Source: Acidobacteriota bacterium (GTDB lineage Bacteria; Acidobacteriota; Vicinamibacteria; Vicinamibacterales; JAKQTR01). From it: a DNA stretch of 9,136 bases. The translations under genes were made by a program, and so were the position numbers. Below are positions 1 to 5,763 of the stretch, piece after piece. Positions within the stretch are counted from its first letter, which is position 1. Each line of letters opens with the position of its first letter. The notes beneath the pieces were generated by a model that saw nothing but the letters and a program-made list of their open reading frames with translations, searched no databases and was not told the DNA's origin. Location of the stretch: positions 1-9,136 of the forward strand of contig JAPKZP010000479.1 in NCBI GenBank assembly GCA_026393735.1, in the 5' to 3' direction.

Positions 1-233
1 GAAAGCGTTCAGATCTGAGGGGTCCTGCCCGGCATGCGTCTTGATAGAGAAGATGGCGAGCCGCGTCGGATCAAACGGGGTGGGTCAACTACAGGCAGGC
101 GCTGGCATCACTGCCCCGTATGGCAGGGCGATTCGGCGCGGTTCATACCTCCTCCTCACCTCTACGAACGGTCGCAGGGAGCGGGAATCTGCGGGCGCAT
201 GGCGTGCTCCGTCGATCACCGCTCCCCCGGCTT
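1..233. other. Region without a convincing gene, downstream of the beta-lactamase-like gene
   Basis: The open frames across this stretch have poor protein character and run on as antisense shadows of the beta-lactamase-like gene. The only suggestive signal is on the minus strand. A purine-rich block, the complement of 148-157 (GAGGAGGAGG), lies just before an ATG at 146-144, but that frame closes after 12 codons (MNRAESPCHTGQ). A second ATG overlapping that stop gives only 7 codons. This could be a chance match, a leader peptide, or the ruined start of a gene leaving the window. No tRNA fold or intrinsic terminator with a T tract was seen. Confidence 0.4.
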
Positions 234-1205
234 TTATGGCGTCCTGTACAGGAGCCGGCCCGTGTCGCTGGCGGCACCCAGTCGCTCGAAGTACCAGTAC
301 GCCGTCCGGGCCATTTCTTCGATGGCTTTGTCTCCCGCCGCCTCGTCTCCCAGGAACGTCGTCATGGCGACGAAGACGAACGGACGATTCTTCGCGTAGA
401 CGATCGCCGTGTCCGCACGCACGCCTTCGAGGGCGCCAGTTTTGCTGGCGACCGGGATCTCCTGCGGAACGGCGCTCCGGATCGGGCTGTCCTTGGGCTT
501 CTTCAGGATGGCGAGCGCTTCGGCCTGGCTCGCCGGCGCGAGTCCCGTCCCTTTGTAGAACATCTCGAGGATGCTCGCGAGTTCGGCCGGTGTCGTCACG
601 TTCTCGTTGCCGCGCTTCGCCGCGTCGAGATCGATCATGTAGCGCCGGAGCTTCGTGTTCGCGAGTCCCGCCTGTGACAGGCGCGCCGTGACCTTGTCCA
701 TGCCCAGATGCGAGATAAGGACGTTCGTGGCGGTGTTGTCGCTCTCGATCACCATCACGTTGGCGTAATCGCGCAGCGAGAGCACGGGCGTGCCCAGCTC
801 GTAGAGGATCCCGCCCGGCACGGCGCGCGCCCGGTCAAGTCTGATCGTGTCGTCCAGCTTCAGCGTGCCTTCGTCTTCGCGCTTCATGAGCTCGTAGAGG
901 ATGCCCAGCTTGATCGTGGACGCCGACGGAAACACCTGCGCCGCCGCCCGCTCGAACCGATCCCCATTCGTGAGGTCGATGCCGCAGTAGCCGACGACGC
1001 CGTCCACTGCGCCGGCGATGCGCTCCAGCGCGGCCGCCGCCTGCGACTTCAGCTGTGTGGCCGGGACGGAAAGGGATGCGGCCGATTGAGGGACCACGCG
1101 ATCGGCCGGCGCCGACGTCGGACCCGGCGTTTGCGCATGGGCGACGGCCGCGAGGAGTACCAGGCTGCCGGTGAGCAGTGGCACATGCAGGATTCCTGGA
1201 CGCAT
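234..1205 (-). CDS. Exported class A beta-lactamase-like serine hydrolase
   Basis: This encodes 323 residues with the motif order of the class A (PF13354-type) fold. S96-T-I-K99 is the nucleophile motif, S155-D-N157 the second motif, and K255-T-G257 the third. Residues 1-24 form a signal peptide ending AHA, so the enzyme should act in the periplasm on beta-lactams or related acyl-D-Ala substrates. The ATG at 1205 is chosen because GGAGGG (complement of 1213-1218) lies 7 nt upstream and the signal peptide starts there. The frame stays open to 1367, but that extension translates palindromic repeat DNA. The omega-loop region (about residues 185-205, RRYMIDLDAAKRGNENVTT) shows no obvious match to the usual ExxLN with Glu166, so true lactamase activity is uncertain. 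It lies 101 bp behind the phosphatase gene on the same strand and may be read through from it. Confidence 0.85.
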   Translation of the reverse strand: MRPGILHVPLLTGSLVLLAAVAHAQTPGPTSAPADRVVPQSAASLSVPATQLKSQAAAALERIAGAVDGVVGYCGIDLTNGDRFERAAAQVFPSASTIKLGILYELMKREDEGTLKLDDTIRLDRARAVPGGILYELGTPVLSLRDYANVMVIESDNTATNVLISHLGMDKVTARLSQAGLANTKLRRYMIDLDAAKRGNENVTTPAELASILEMFYKGTGLAPASQAEALAILKKPKDSPIRSAVPQEIPVASKTGALEGVRADTAIVYAKNRPFVFVAMTTFLGDEAAGDKAIEEMARTAYWYFERLGAASDTGRLLYRTP

Positions 1206-1231
1206 GACTGATCCCTCCATACCCAACGTGG

Positions 1232-1275
1232 CGCAGGGCTTCAGCCCTGCGTACAAACAGGCCTCAAGGCCTGTT
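1232..1275. repeat. Doublet of perfect hairpins (REP-like palindromes)
   Basis: There are two adjacent inverted repeats, each with 9-bp perfect arms and a 2-nt centre. The first is 1232-1240 with 1243-1251 (CGCAGGGCT-TC-AGCCCTGCG). The second is 1256-1264 with 1267-1275 (AACAGGCCT-CA-AGGCCTGTT). They fill the gap between the phosphatase stop and the beta-lactamase-like start. Neither is followed by a T tract in either direction, so they do not look like classic intrinsic terminators. They resemble dispersed extragenic palindromes and may still dampen read-through or protect mRNA ends. Confidence 0.85.
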
Positions 1276-1306
1276 CCACAACCCCATGTCCGCCCCCAGA
1301 GCCCGG

Positions 1307-3109
1307 TTACGCCGTCACCTTCAACACCACCGCGGTCCGATCGTCGTTCTGCTCTGCGTCCCCGCAAAACTCGTAGACCGCCTCGAAGATCGCGTCCACG
1401 ATCGCCTTCGCCGGCTGCGCCTGCATCCGCTCGACGACCGCGAGCAGCCGCTTCGCCTCGAACTCACCGCCGTCCCTGTTCATGGCCTCGGTGATGCCGT
1501 CCGAGCAGAACACGAACACGTCGCCGGCGCGCAGCTCGATCGTGACTTCGTCGTACGCAATGCCCGGAAACGACCCGAGCGGCACGCCGGGCATCTGTAT
1601 CTGCCCGCAGCCCTCTGCGTTGCAATGAACCGGGTACGGCAATCCGCTGTTCGCCATCGTCACAATTCGGCGCTTGAAGTCGAAGTGCGCGTAGCAGAGC
1701 GTGCAGTAGTACTCCTCGAGCTGGCGCTCGTGGAGGATGCGGTTCATCGACGCCAGGATTTCGCCCGGGCTCGAGCCCACCTTCGTGTAGCGCCGCCGGT
1801 AGGTTCGAGACCGCACCAGTTCGCCTGCGAATGCGCTGTAGAGCGCAGCTGGGACCCCCTTGCCCGACACGTCGCCGACCGCCACCGTCAGCGTGTGCGG
1901 CTCGAGCGCGAGGAAGTCGTAGAGGTCGCCGCCCAGTTCGCGCGCCGGCTCGAAGCGCATGCCCACGTCCACGCCCTTCATGCGCTTGGGCAGTTCCGTC
2001 GGCAGAAGCGCCCGCTGGATGCGTTGCGCGAACCGCACTTCCTTCTCGAGGCGTTCGCGCGTGCGCTTCGCTTCGTCGTAGAGCCGCGCGTTCTCGATGG
2101 CGACCGCCGCGCTGGCCGCGAGCGGTGTCAGCAGTTCGATGTGTTCCTTCGTGAACGCTCCAAGCTCGGGGCTCTCGAGGTCGAATACGCCCACGCACCG
2201 GTCCTTCACGAGGAGCGGCACGACCAGCTCCGACCGCGCGTCCTCCACGACCTTGATGTAGCGCTCGTCCTTGGACACGTCGTCGACGAGCACGGGCACC
2301 TTGTGCGCGGCCGCGTAGCCGACCAACCCTTCGCCCATCGGAACGCGCTTCTGCAGGATTTCCTCGTCGTAGCGCACGGCATGCCGCATCTGGATTTCGG
2401 TGCCCTCCTCGTTGACGAGAAGGATGCCGAACGTGCGGTAGTGGATCAGTTTCTTGATGCGCGTCGCGATCCGCTTGAGCAGCTCGTCCAGGTCGAGGAT
2501 CGACGCGAACTCGCGGCTGATTTCGGCCAGCGTTTCGATGGTGTCCGCGTAGCGCCGCTCCGTCGCGAACAGCTGCGCGTTTTCGATCGCGATGGCCACC
2601 GCCGCCGCGAAGTTGCGCAGCGTCTCCACCTCGGCCGGCGTGAACTCGCCCACGTTGCGGCTGAGGAGGTTGATGGCGCCTGTCACGTGGCCCTTGCGCC
2701 GCAGCGGCACCACGAGCTCGGCCCGCGTGCCCGGCACCGCCTCGATGTAGCGCGGGTCCGTCAACACGTCGTTCGCGAGCAGCGGGCGTCCCGCCTGTAC
2801 CGCCGATCCCACCAGTCCCTGGCCCAGCTTGAGGCGCATGTTCGTCGTGCCGGCCGGGTAGCCCTCGGCGTGGACGATGCGGAGTTCGCCCTTGCGTTCA
2901 TCGAGGAGGTAGACGGCAAATGCGTGGAAATCGGTGACGCGCGAGATGAGGCCCGGAAGATTGCGGTACAGCTCTTCAAGGTCGAGCACCGAGGCCACCT
3001 CGCGGCCCAGTGCGAACATGGTCGTCAGCAGCTGGCGGTCGCTTTTGGCCACCCCGGTCTGGGCGCCGTCCAACGCGGCGAAGATGTCGATATCAATCGG
3101 CTCGGTCAC
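1307..3109 (-). CDS. GAF-GAF-SpoIIE (PP2C-type) serine phosphatase, RsbU-like
   Basis: This is a 600-residue cytoplasmic protein with no signal peptide or membrane segment. Two GAF sensor domains (about 30-180 and 205-345) share the pattern GQGLVGSAVQAGRP / GEGLVGYAAAHKVP followed by AELVVPL / SELVVPL. A coiled linker (about 345-370) leads to a SpoIIE/PP2C_SIG phosphatase domain (about 375-600). The metal-ligand motifs of this fold are visible: GGD 393-395, GDVSGKG 412-418, SDG 536-538 and DDRT 589-592. Related RsbU proteins dephosphorylate anti-anti-sigma factors to release stress sigma factors. No partner STAS or kinase gene is in the window, so the substrate is unknown. The start is GTG at 3109; a stop at 3128-3130 limits the frame and no Shine-Dalgarno sequence precedes it. 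The next ATG (3019) would cut the N-terminal 30 residues and also lacks a good ribosome binding site. Confidence 0.92.
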   Translation of the reverse strand: MTEPIDIDIFAALDGAQTGVAKSDRQLLTTMFALGREVASVLDLEELYRNLPGLISRVTDFHAFAVYLLDERKGELRIVHAEGYPAGTTNMRLKLGQGLVGSAVQAGRPLLANDVLTDPRYIEAVPGTRAELVVPLRRKGHVTGAINLLSRNVGEFTPAEVETLRNFAAAVAIAIENAQLFATERRYADTIETLAEISREFASILDLDELLKRIATRIKKLIHYRTFGILLVNEEGTEIQMRHAVRYDEEILQKRVPMGEGLVGYAAAHKVPVLVDDVSKDERYIKVVEDARSELVVPLLVKDRCVGVFDLESPELGAFTKEHIELLTPLAASAAVAIENARLYDEAKRTRERLEKEVRFAQRIQRALLPTELPKRMKGVDVGMRFEPARELGGDLYDFLALEPHTLTVAVGDVSGKGVPAALYSAFAGELVRSRTYRRRYTKVGSSPGEILASMNRILHERQLEEYYCTLCYAHFDFKRRIVTMANSGLPYPVHCNAEGCGQIQMPGVPLGSFPGIAYDEVTIELRAGDVFVFCSDGITEAMNRDGGEFEAKRLLAVVERMQAQPAKAIVDAIFEAVYEFCGDAEQNDDRTAVVLKVTA

Positions 3110-3116
3110 AGGGGAG
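3110..3116 (+). promoter_or_regulatory. Ribosome binding site deciding the TTG start of the fabZ-like gene
   Basis: AGGGGAG at 3110-3116 sits 7 nt before the TTG at 3124, which is ideal spacing. The alternative GTG at 3133 would be 16 nt away and would drop only three residues. It lies within the 14-bp gap between divergent genes, so the fabZ promoter must lie inside the phosphatase coding region. Confidence 0.7.
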
Positions 3117-3122
3117 ATTATA
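3117..3122 (-). promoter_or_regulatory. Perfect -10 box (TATAAT) before the phosphatase gene
   Basis: The complement of 3117-3122 reads TATAAT, followed by exactly 7 nt (CTCCCCT) before the GTG start at 3109. This places the expected transcription start at or next to the first base of the start codon, consistent with a leaderless mRNA and with the missing Shine-Dalgarno. No good -35 hexamer is visible 16-18 nt upstream, so this rests on the -10 alone. The box overlaps the fabZ ribosome binding region on the other strand. Confidence 0.45.
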
Positions 3123-3123
3123 C

Positions 3124-3585
3124 TTGTTCATCGTGGAACCACTGCCCTACGACCAGACCGTCATCCAGCGCATCCTGCCCCACCGCTACCCGTTCCTGCT
3201 GGTGGACCGCATCACGGAGTTCGAGCCCGACAAGCGCATCGTGGGCATCAAGAACGTGTCGGCGAACGAACGGGTGCTGGCGCGCGAGCCCGGCCAGCGT
3301 CCCACGCTGCCCCCTACGATGCTCACCGAGGCCGTGGCACAGGTTGGCGCGATCATGATCCTCGCGAAGCCCGAGAACAGGGACAAGCTCATCTTCTTCA
3401 TGGGAATCGACCACGTGCGGTTCCGCAAGCCCGTCTACGCCGGAGACCAGGTGGAGATCACGGCCACCGTGAAGAGGCTGCGCTCCAAGATGGGCTGGCT
3501 GCACGGCGTGGCGCGCGTCAACGGCGAGGTGTGCGCCGAGGGAACGATGACGTTTGCGCTCGGCCCGAAAGACGAGAAGGCATAG
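3124..3585 (+). CDS. FabZ-like hotdog-fold 3-hydroxyacyl-ACP dehydratase homologue lacking the catalytic His
   Basis: This encodes 153 residues, the usual FabZ length. FabZ dehydrates (3R)-hydroxyacyl-ACP in fatty acid and lipid A precursor synthesis. The family landmarks are clear: LPHRYPFLLVDRI (18-30), KNVSANE (43-49), TEAVAQVGA (68-76), FFMGIDHVRFRKPVYAGDQ, and the final VNGEVCAEGTMTFALG. An ungapped match from NE to EA(V/M)AQ against the usual NEPFFxGHFPxxPxxPGVLxxEAxAQ keeps the catalytic Glu as E69. However, the GHFP segment reads REPG (54-57), putting Glu55 where the catalytic His belongs, and the PG of PGVL is PP. Neither other forward frame contains GHFP, so a simple frameshift does not explain this. 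The protein may have changed chemistry or be a non-catalytic binder. It is the first gene of a probable two-gene operon with yhaM. Confidence 0.85.
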   Translation: MFIVEPLPYDQTVIQRILPHRYPFLLVDRITEFEPDKRIVGIKNVSANERVLAREPGQRPTLPPTMLTEAVAQVGAIMILAKPENRDKLIFFMGIDHVRFRKPVYAGDQVEITATVKRLRSKMGWLHGVARVNGEVCAEGTMTFALGPKDEKA

Positions 3586-3594
3586 GGGCGCGCG

Positions 3595-4566
3595 ATGAAC
3601 CGTCTCCCGCCGCTTCGCACGCTCACCCCCGACACCACCGGATGGGGTTATTTCCTCTGCACCGGCAAGGAAGCCCGGCCGGGCCGCAATGGCGAATTCC
3701 TGTCGCTCACGCTGCAGGACGCGACCGGGCGCATCGCTGCGCGGGTGTTCGACGACGTGGAGAATCAGAAGGGCGAGTTCGACGCGGGCGAGTTCGTGAA
3801 GGTGCAGGGCCGCGCCAACACGTACAACGGTCGACTGCAGCTCGTGGTGGAGCGCATCCGGCGCGTGCACGTCGAGCAGGACCGTGCGCAGGGGTTCCGC
3901 GAAGAGGAACTCGTGATGTCGGCCCCGCGGCCGCTCGACGAGATGTGGGCTGAGCTCGTCGCGCTCGTGACGTCCGTGCAGGAGCCGTTCGTGCGCGCGC
4001 TCCTCGAGCGGATCACGCGCGAGCACGAGGCGAAGCTCCGCATCTGGCCGGCCGCGCAGCTCGTGCATCACGCGTATCGCGGCGGCTTCCTGGAGCACAT
4101 CCTGCAGATTGCGCGCGTGGCGTCTCAGCTCGCCGACGCGTATCAGGCCAACCGCGACGTCGTGATCGCCGGTGCCGTGCTGCACGACATCGGCAAGCTG
4201 CAGGAGTTGAATTACGAGGCGTCGACTTCGTACTCGCGCGAAGGAAATCTGCTCGGCCACATTGCCCTGGGCGTCGTGATGGTGCGCGAGGCCGGGCGGT
4301 CGATTCCGGAATTTCCTCCTGCCCTGCTCACCGAGATCGAACACGTCGTCCTGTCGCACCACGGTTCGTTCGAGTTCGGGTCGCCCGTGGAGCCGATGAC
4401 CGTCGAAGCGTTCATCTTGTCGATGGCCGACGACCTGGACGCCAAGATCCACCAGGTGCGTGCTGCGATTGCGGAGGATACCGGCGACGGGGAGTTCACC
4501 GGCTACCTGCAGCGCCTCGGCCGCGTGATCTACAAGGGCGGGAAGACACCTCTGCGCCTGCCGTAG
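3595..4566 (+). CDS. yhaM: YhaM-family 3'-5' exoribonuclease (OB-fold plus HD domain)
   Basis: This encodes 323 residues, close to Bacillus subtilis YhaM (about 314). An N-terminal OB nucleic-acid-binding fold (about 13-95, with EFLSLTLQDATGRIAARVFD) is followed by a metal-dependent HD domain (about 150-290). Candidate metal ligands are H168 in GGFLEH, H197-D198 in AGAVLHDIGK, H222 in GNLLGHI, H255-H256 in VLSHHG, and D279-D280 in MADDLDAK. The blocks EGNLLGHI and LSHHGxxEFGSPxxPM match YhaM closely. Members trim RNA (and ssDNA) from the 3' end with metal ions in the cytoplasm. The ATG lies 9 bp after the fabZ-like stop, with AGGGGCG (3584-3590) as the ribosome binding site overlapping that stop, so translation is probably coupled. 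It converges with the coiled-coil gene 66 bp on, and no clear intrinsic terminator is seen in that gap. Confidence 0.9.
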   Translation: MNRLPPLRTLTPDTTGWGYFLCTGKEARPGRNGEFLSLTLQDATGRIAARVFDDVENQKGEFDAGEFVKVQGRANTYNGRLQLVVERIRRVHVEQDRAQGFREEELVMSAPRPLDEMWAELVALVTSVQEPFVRALLERITREHEAKLRIWPAAQLVHHAYRGGFLEHILQIARVASQLADAYQANRDVVIAGAVLHDIGKLQELNYEASTSYSREGNLLGHIALGVVMVREAGRSIPEFPPALLTEIEHVVLSHHGSFEFGSPVEPMTVEAFILSMADDLDAKIHQVRAAIAEDTGDGEFTGYLQRLGRVIYKGGKTPLRLP

Positions 4567-4632
4567 CCCGAAGGCTTCCCTTCGACTTCACTCTGGGCCG
4601 GCTGCCTCCGGGGCACAGCTGAAGCCAACCTG

Positions 4633-5196
4633 TCAGCTTGTCAGCACGGTCCCGCTCCCGCCACCAGTACCACCGCACGGCGGTTCCACGTCCTCCAGCC
4701 GCCCGGAGAGTTCTTTGTACAGTCGCTCCATGTGGCTCGCCAACTCCGCGCTGTGCACCATGAACTTGGCGTCGACGTGGCGCTGTGCGCTGACGAATCG
4801 CTGGTCGACGCCTGCGAACTTCGCGTCCACGCTTGCGAACTTCGCGTCCACTTGGTTGAATCGCTGGTCGACGGCGTGGAAGTTCTTTTTGGTTGTCGCG
4901 GCAAGCGTGGCCAGCCCGAGCTGGACTTCGCTCACGCGGGTGTCGAGCCTTTCGAGCTTGTCATCGACGCTGTCGAAACGCGTATCCATCGTGCGGAGAC
5001 GCGTGTCCACCTTGTCGAGGCGCGTGTCCACCCCGTCAAACCGCTCGTCCATCGTGGTCAGGCGCTCGTGGACCGCCGCGAACTGGGCTGGCATCGAGTC
5101 CTTCGCGGCGACTTCTTCCTTGTCCGCGGCTCCGCCGAGTTTTGCATCGATGCGTTTGAGATAGTCAAGAATCCTGGTCGTGTCGGTGGTGTCCAT
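4633..5196 (-). CDS. Coiled-coil protein with 7-residue repeats, function unknown
   Basis: This encodes 187 residues that I cannot assign to a named family. Residues 40-150 are almost entirely 7-residue repeats of the form V/M-D-x-R/K-F/L-x-x (for example MDERFDG, VDTRLDK, VDTRLRT, MDTRFDS, VDAKFAS, VDAKFAG). Such spacing predicts a long alpha-helical coiled coil, likely oligomeric. The N-terminus (TRILDYLKRIDAKL) is also helical, and the tail is Gly-rich (GGTGGGSG, 175-182). There is no signal peptide or membrane segment, so it is probably cytoplasmic. The ATG at 5196 is preceded by AGGA about 9 nt upstream, a modest ribosome binding site. It begins 29 bp after the decayed reading frame to its right. 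The repeat is also visible in the DNA as 21-bp periodicity, which gives scope for repeat-number change. Confidence 0.7.
   Translation of the reverse strand: MDTTDTTRILDYLKRIDAKLGGAADKEEVAAKDSMPAQFAAVHERLTTMDERFDGVDTRLDKVDTRLRTMDTRFDSVDDKLERLDTRVSEVQLGLATLAATTKKNFHAVDQRFNQVDAKFASVDAKFAGVDQRFVSAQRHVDAKFMVHSAELASHMERLYKELSGRLEDVEPPCGGTGGGSGTVLTS
4814..4851. repeat. Direct 17-bp repeat with 21-bp period inside the coiled-coil gene
   Basis: GCGAACTTCGCGTCCAC occurs identically at 4814-4830 and 4835-4851, exactly 21 bp apart. This equals one 7-residue helical repeat (VDAKFAS and VDAKFAG). Weaker 21-bp periodicity continues to about 5060. Near-identical units side by side suggest recent unit duplication. 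Confidence 0.9.
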
Positions 5197-5225
5197 ACCC
5201 CTATATCCTGCGACCTTGATGCCAA

Positions 5226-5686
5226 CTACGTCCGTCGCTTCGTCCGCGCGATAACAGCCGCCTTTCGGCCAGTTTTCGCGCGTCGCGTTCCCGGGGCCTC
5301 TTCAGCCCTGGCGGAATCTGCGGTATCTGATCCCGAAACAGGTTGGGCATTCTGCACGACCGGGGGCTCTACAGCGCTGGTCGATCCTCGACCACCCCTG
5401 AGGATCATTTCGGCCAGTATCAGGTCGACGATCTTCCGAAGTCGCTACTGGCAGTCGTTCGGTGAGCCTGCCTCCGTCGACACCGTCACGAAACCGTTGA
5501 AACTGGCACGCCAGCGGCCCGGGCCAAGTTGCGCATACTCCGTCACTCGCTCCAACGCCTGGTCAACTTCCCACATGTCGCCCTCCGCGCCACCTCGTGC
5601 GAAGGACGACGATGCCATCGTCTGGAGCGATGGTCAATCGCGAAGATCGTGCCGAATTGGGTGGGGAAGACCACCAGATCTGGTGG
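5226..5686 (-). pseudogene. Probable decayed gene with a frame change and an in-frame TAG
   Basis: No intact gene fits here, yet several pieces read like protein with GC-rich third codon positions. Complement 5686-5633 gives PPDLVVFPTQFGTIFAID. In another frame, 5618 (or 5576) to 5448 gives MASSS...MWEVDQALERVTEYAQLGPG and on to PNDCQ. A TAG at 5445-5447 then interrupts, and the same frame continues with RLRKIVDLILAEMILRG and a basic tail to a TAG at 5226-5228 (72 more residues). ATG 5576 has GGAGGG (complement of 5581-5586) 4 nt upstream, so a 43-residue protein could be made. ATG 5408 has no ribosome binding site. I favour a pseudogene with one frameshift (between 5633 and 5576) and one nonsense codon. 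Alternatives are two tiny genes, stop read-through, or chance. I do not recognise the family. Confidence 0.4.
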
Positions 5687-5687
5687 T
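5670..5687. repeat. Perfect 18-bp palindrome (ACCACCAGATCTGGTGGT)
   Basis: The two 9-bp halves are exact reverse complements with no centre gap. A gapless palindrome of this length is a typical shape for a homodimer operator, although it also translates well as part of the decayed frame (PPDLVV). It lies 52 bp upstream of ATG 5618 and 77 bp downstream of the CsgG-like stop. No gene for a matching regulator is in the window. Confidence 0.8.
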
Positions 5688-5698
5688 GGCGGGAGAGA

Positions 5699-5720
5699 CC
5701 CGGGGGCTAACGCCCCCGGG
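5699..5720. repeat. REP-like hairpin (9-bp arms, TAAC loop)
   Basis: CCCGGGGGC at 5699-5707 pairs perfectly with GCCCCCGGG at 5712-5720 around TAAC. It sits 43 bp past the stop of the CsgG-like gene. It could act as a transcript end, but no T tract follows on the minus strand, so it matches the dispersed palindrome style seen at 1232-1275 better than an intrinsic terminator. Confidence 0.8.
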
Positions 5721-5763
5721 CTACGACCAAAAGCGACGACGCCGTGCGGCGCCTGCCGCTAAC

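Noticed and set aside
1206..1367. Upstream extension of the beta-lactamase-like gene to an ATG at 1367
   Set aside because: It would translate the hairpin doublet and overlap the end of the phosphatase gene. The ATG at 1205 has a strong ribosome site and a proper signal peptide.
1286..3358. A 690-codon open frame on the plus strand, opposite the phosphatase gene
   Set aside because: It is antisense to a gene with clear GAF and SpoIIE motifs, is rich in Arg, His, Ala and Val as expected from reading high-GC codons backwards, and has no recognisable domain.
3118..4452. A 444-codon minus-strand frame opposite fabZ-like and yhaM
   Set aside because: The plus strand holds two clear family members here; the antisense product is rich in His, Arg and Leu and has no motif.
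4567..4632. Terminator between the convergent yhaM and coiled-coil genes
   Set aside because: Only a weak AGCTGA/TCAGCT pairing with an 11-nt loop was found, and no T tract on either strand.
4760..5060. Possible CRISPR-like array in the 21-bp periodic region
   Set aside because: The period is 21 bp, there are no distinct spacers, and it matches the 7-codon repeat of a coiled-coil protein.
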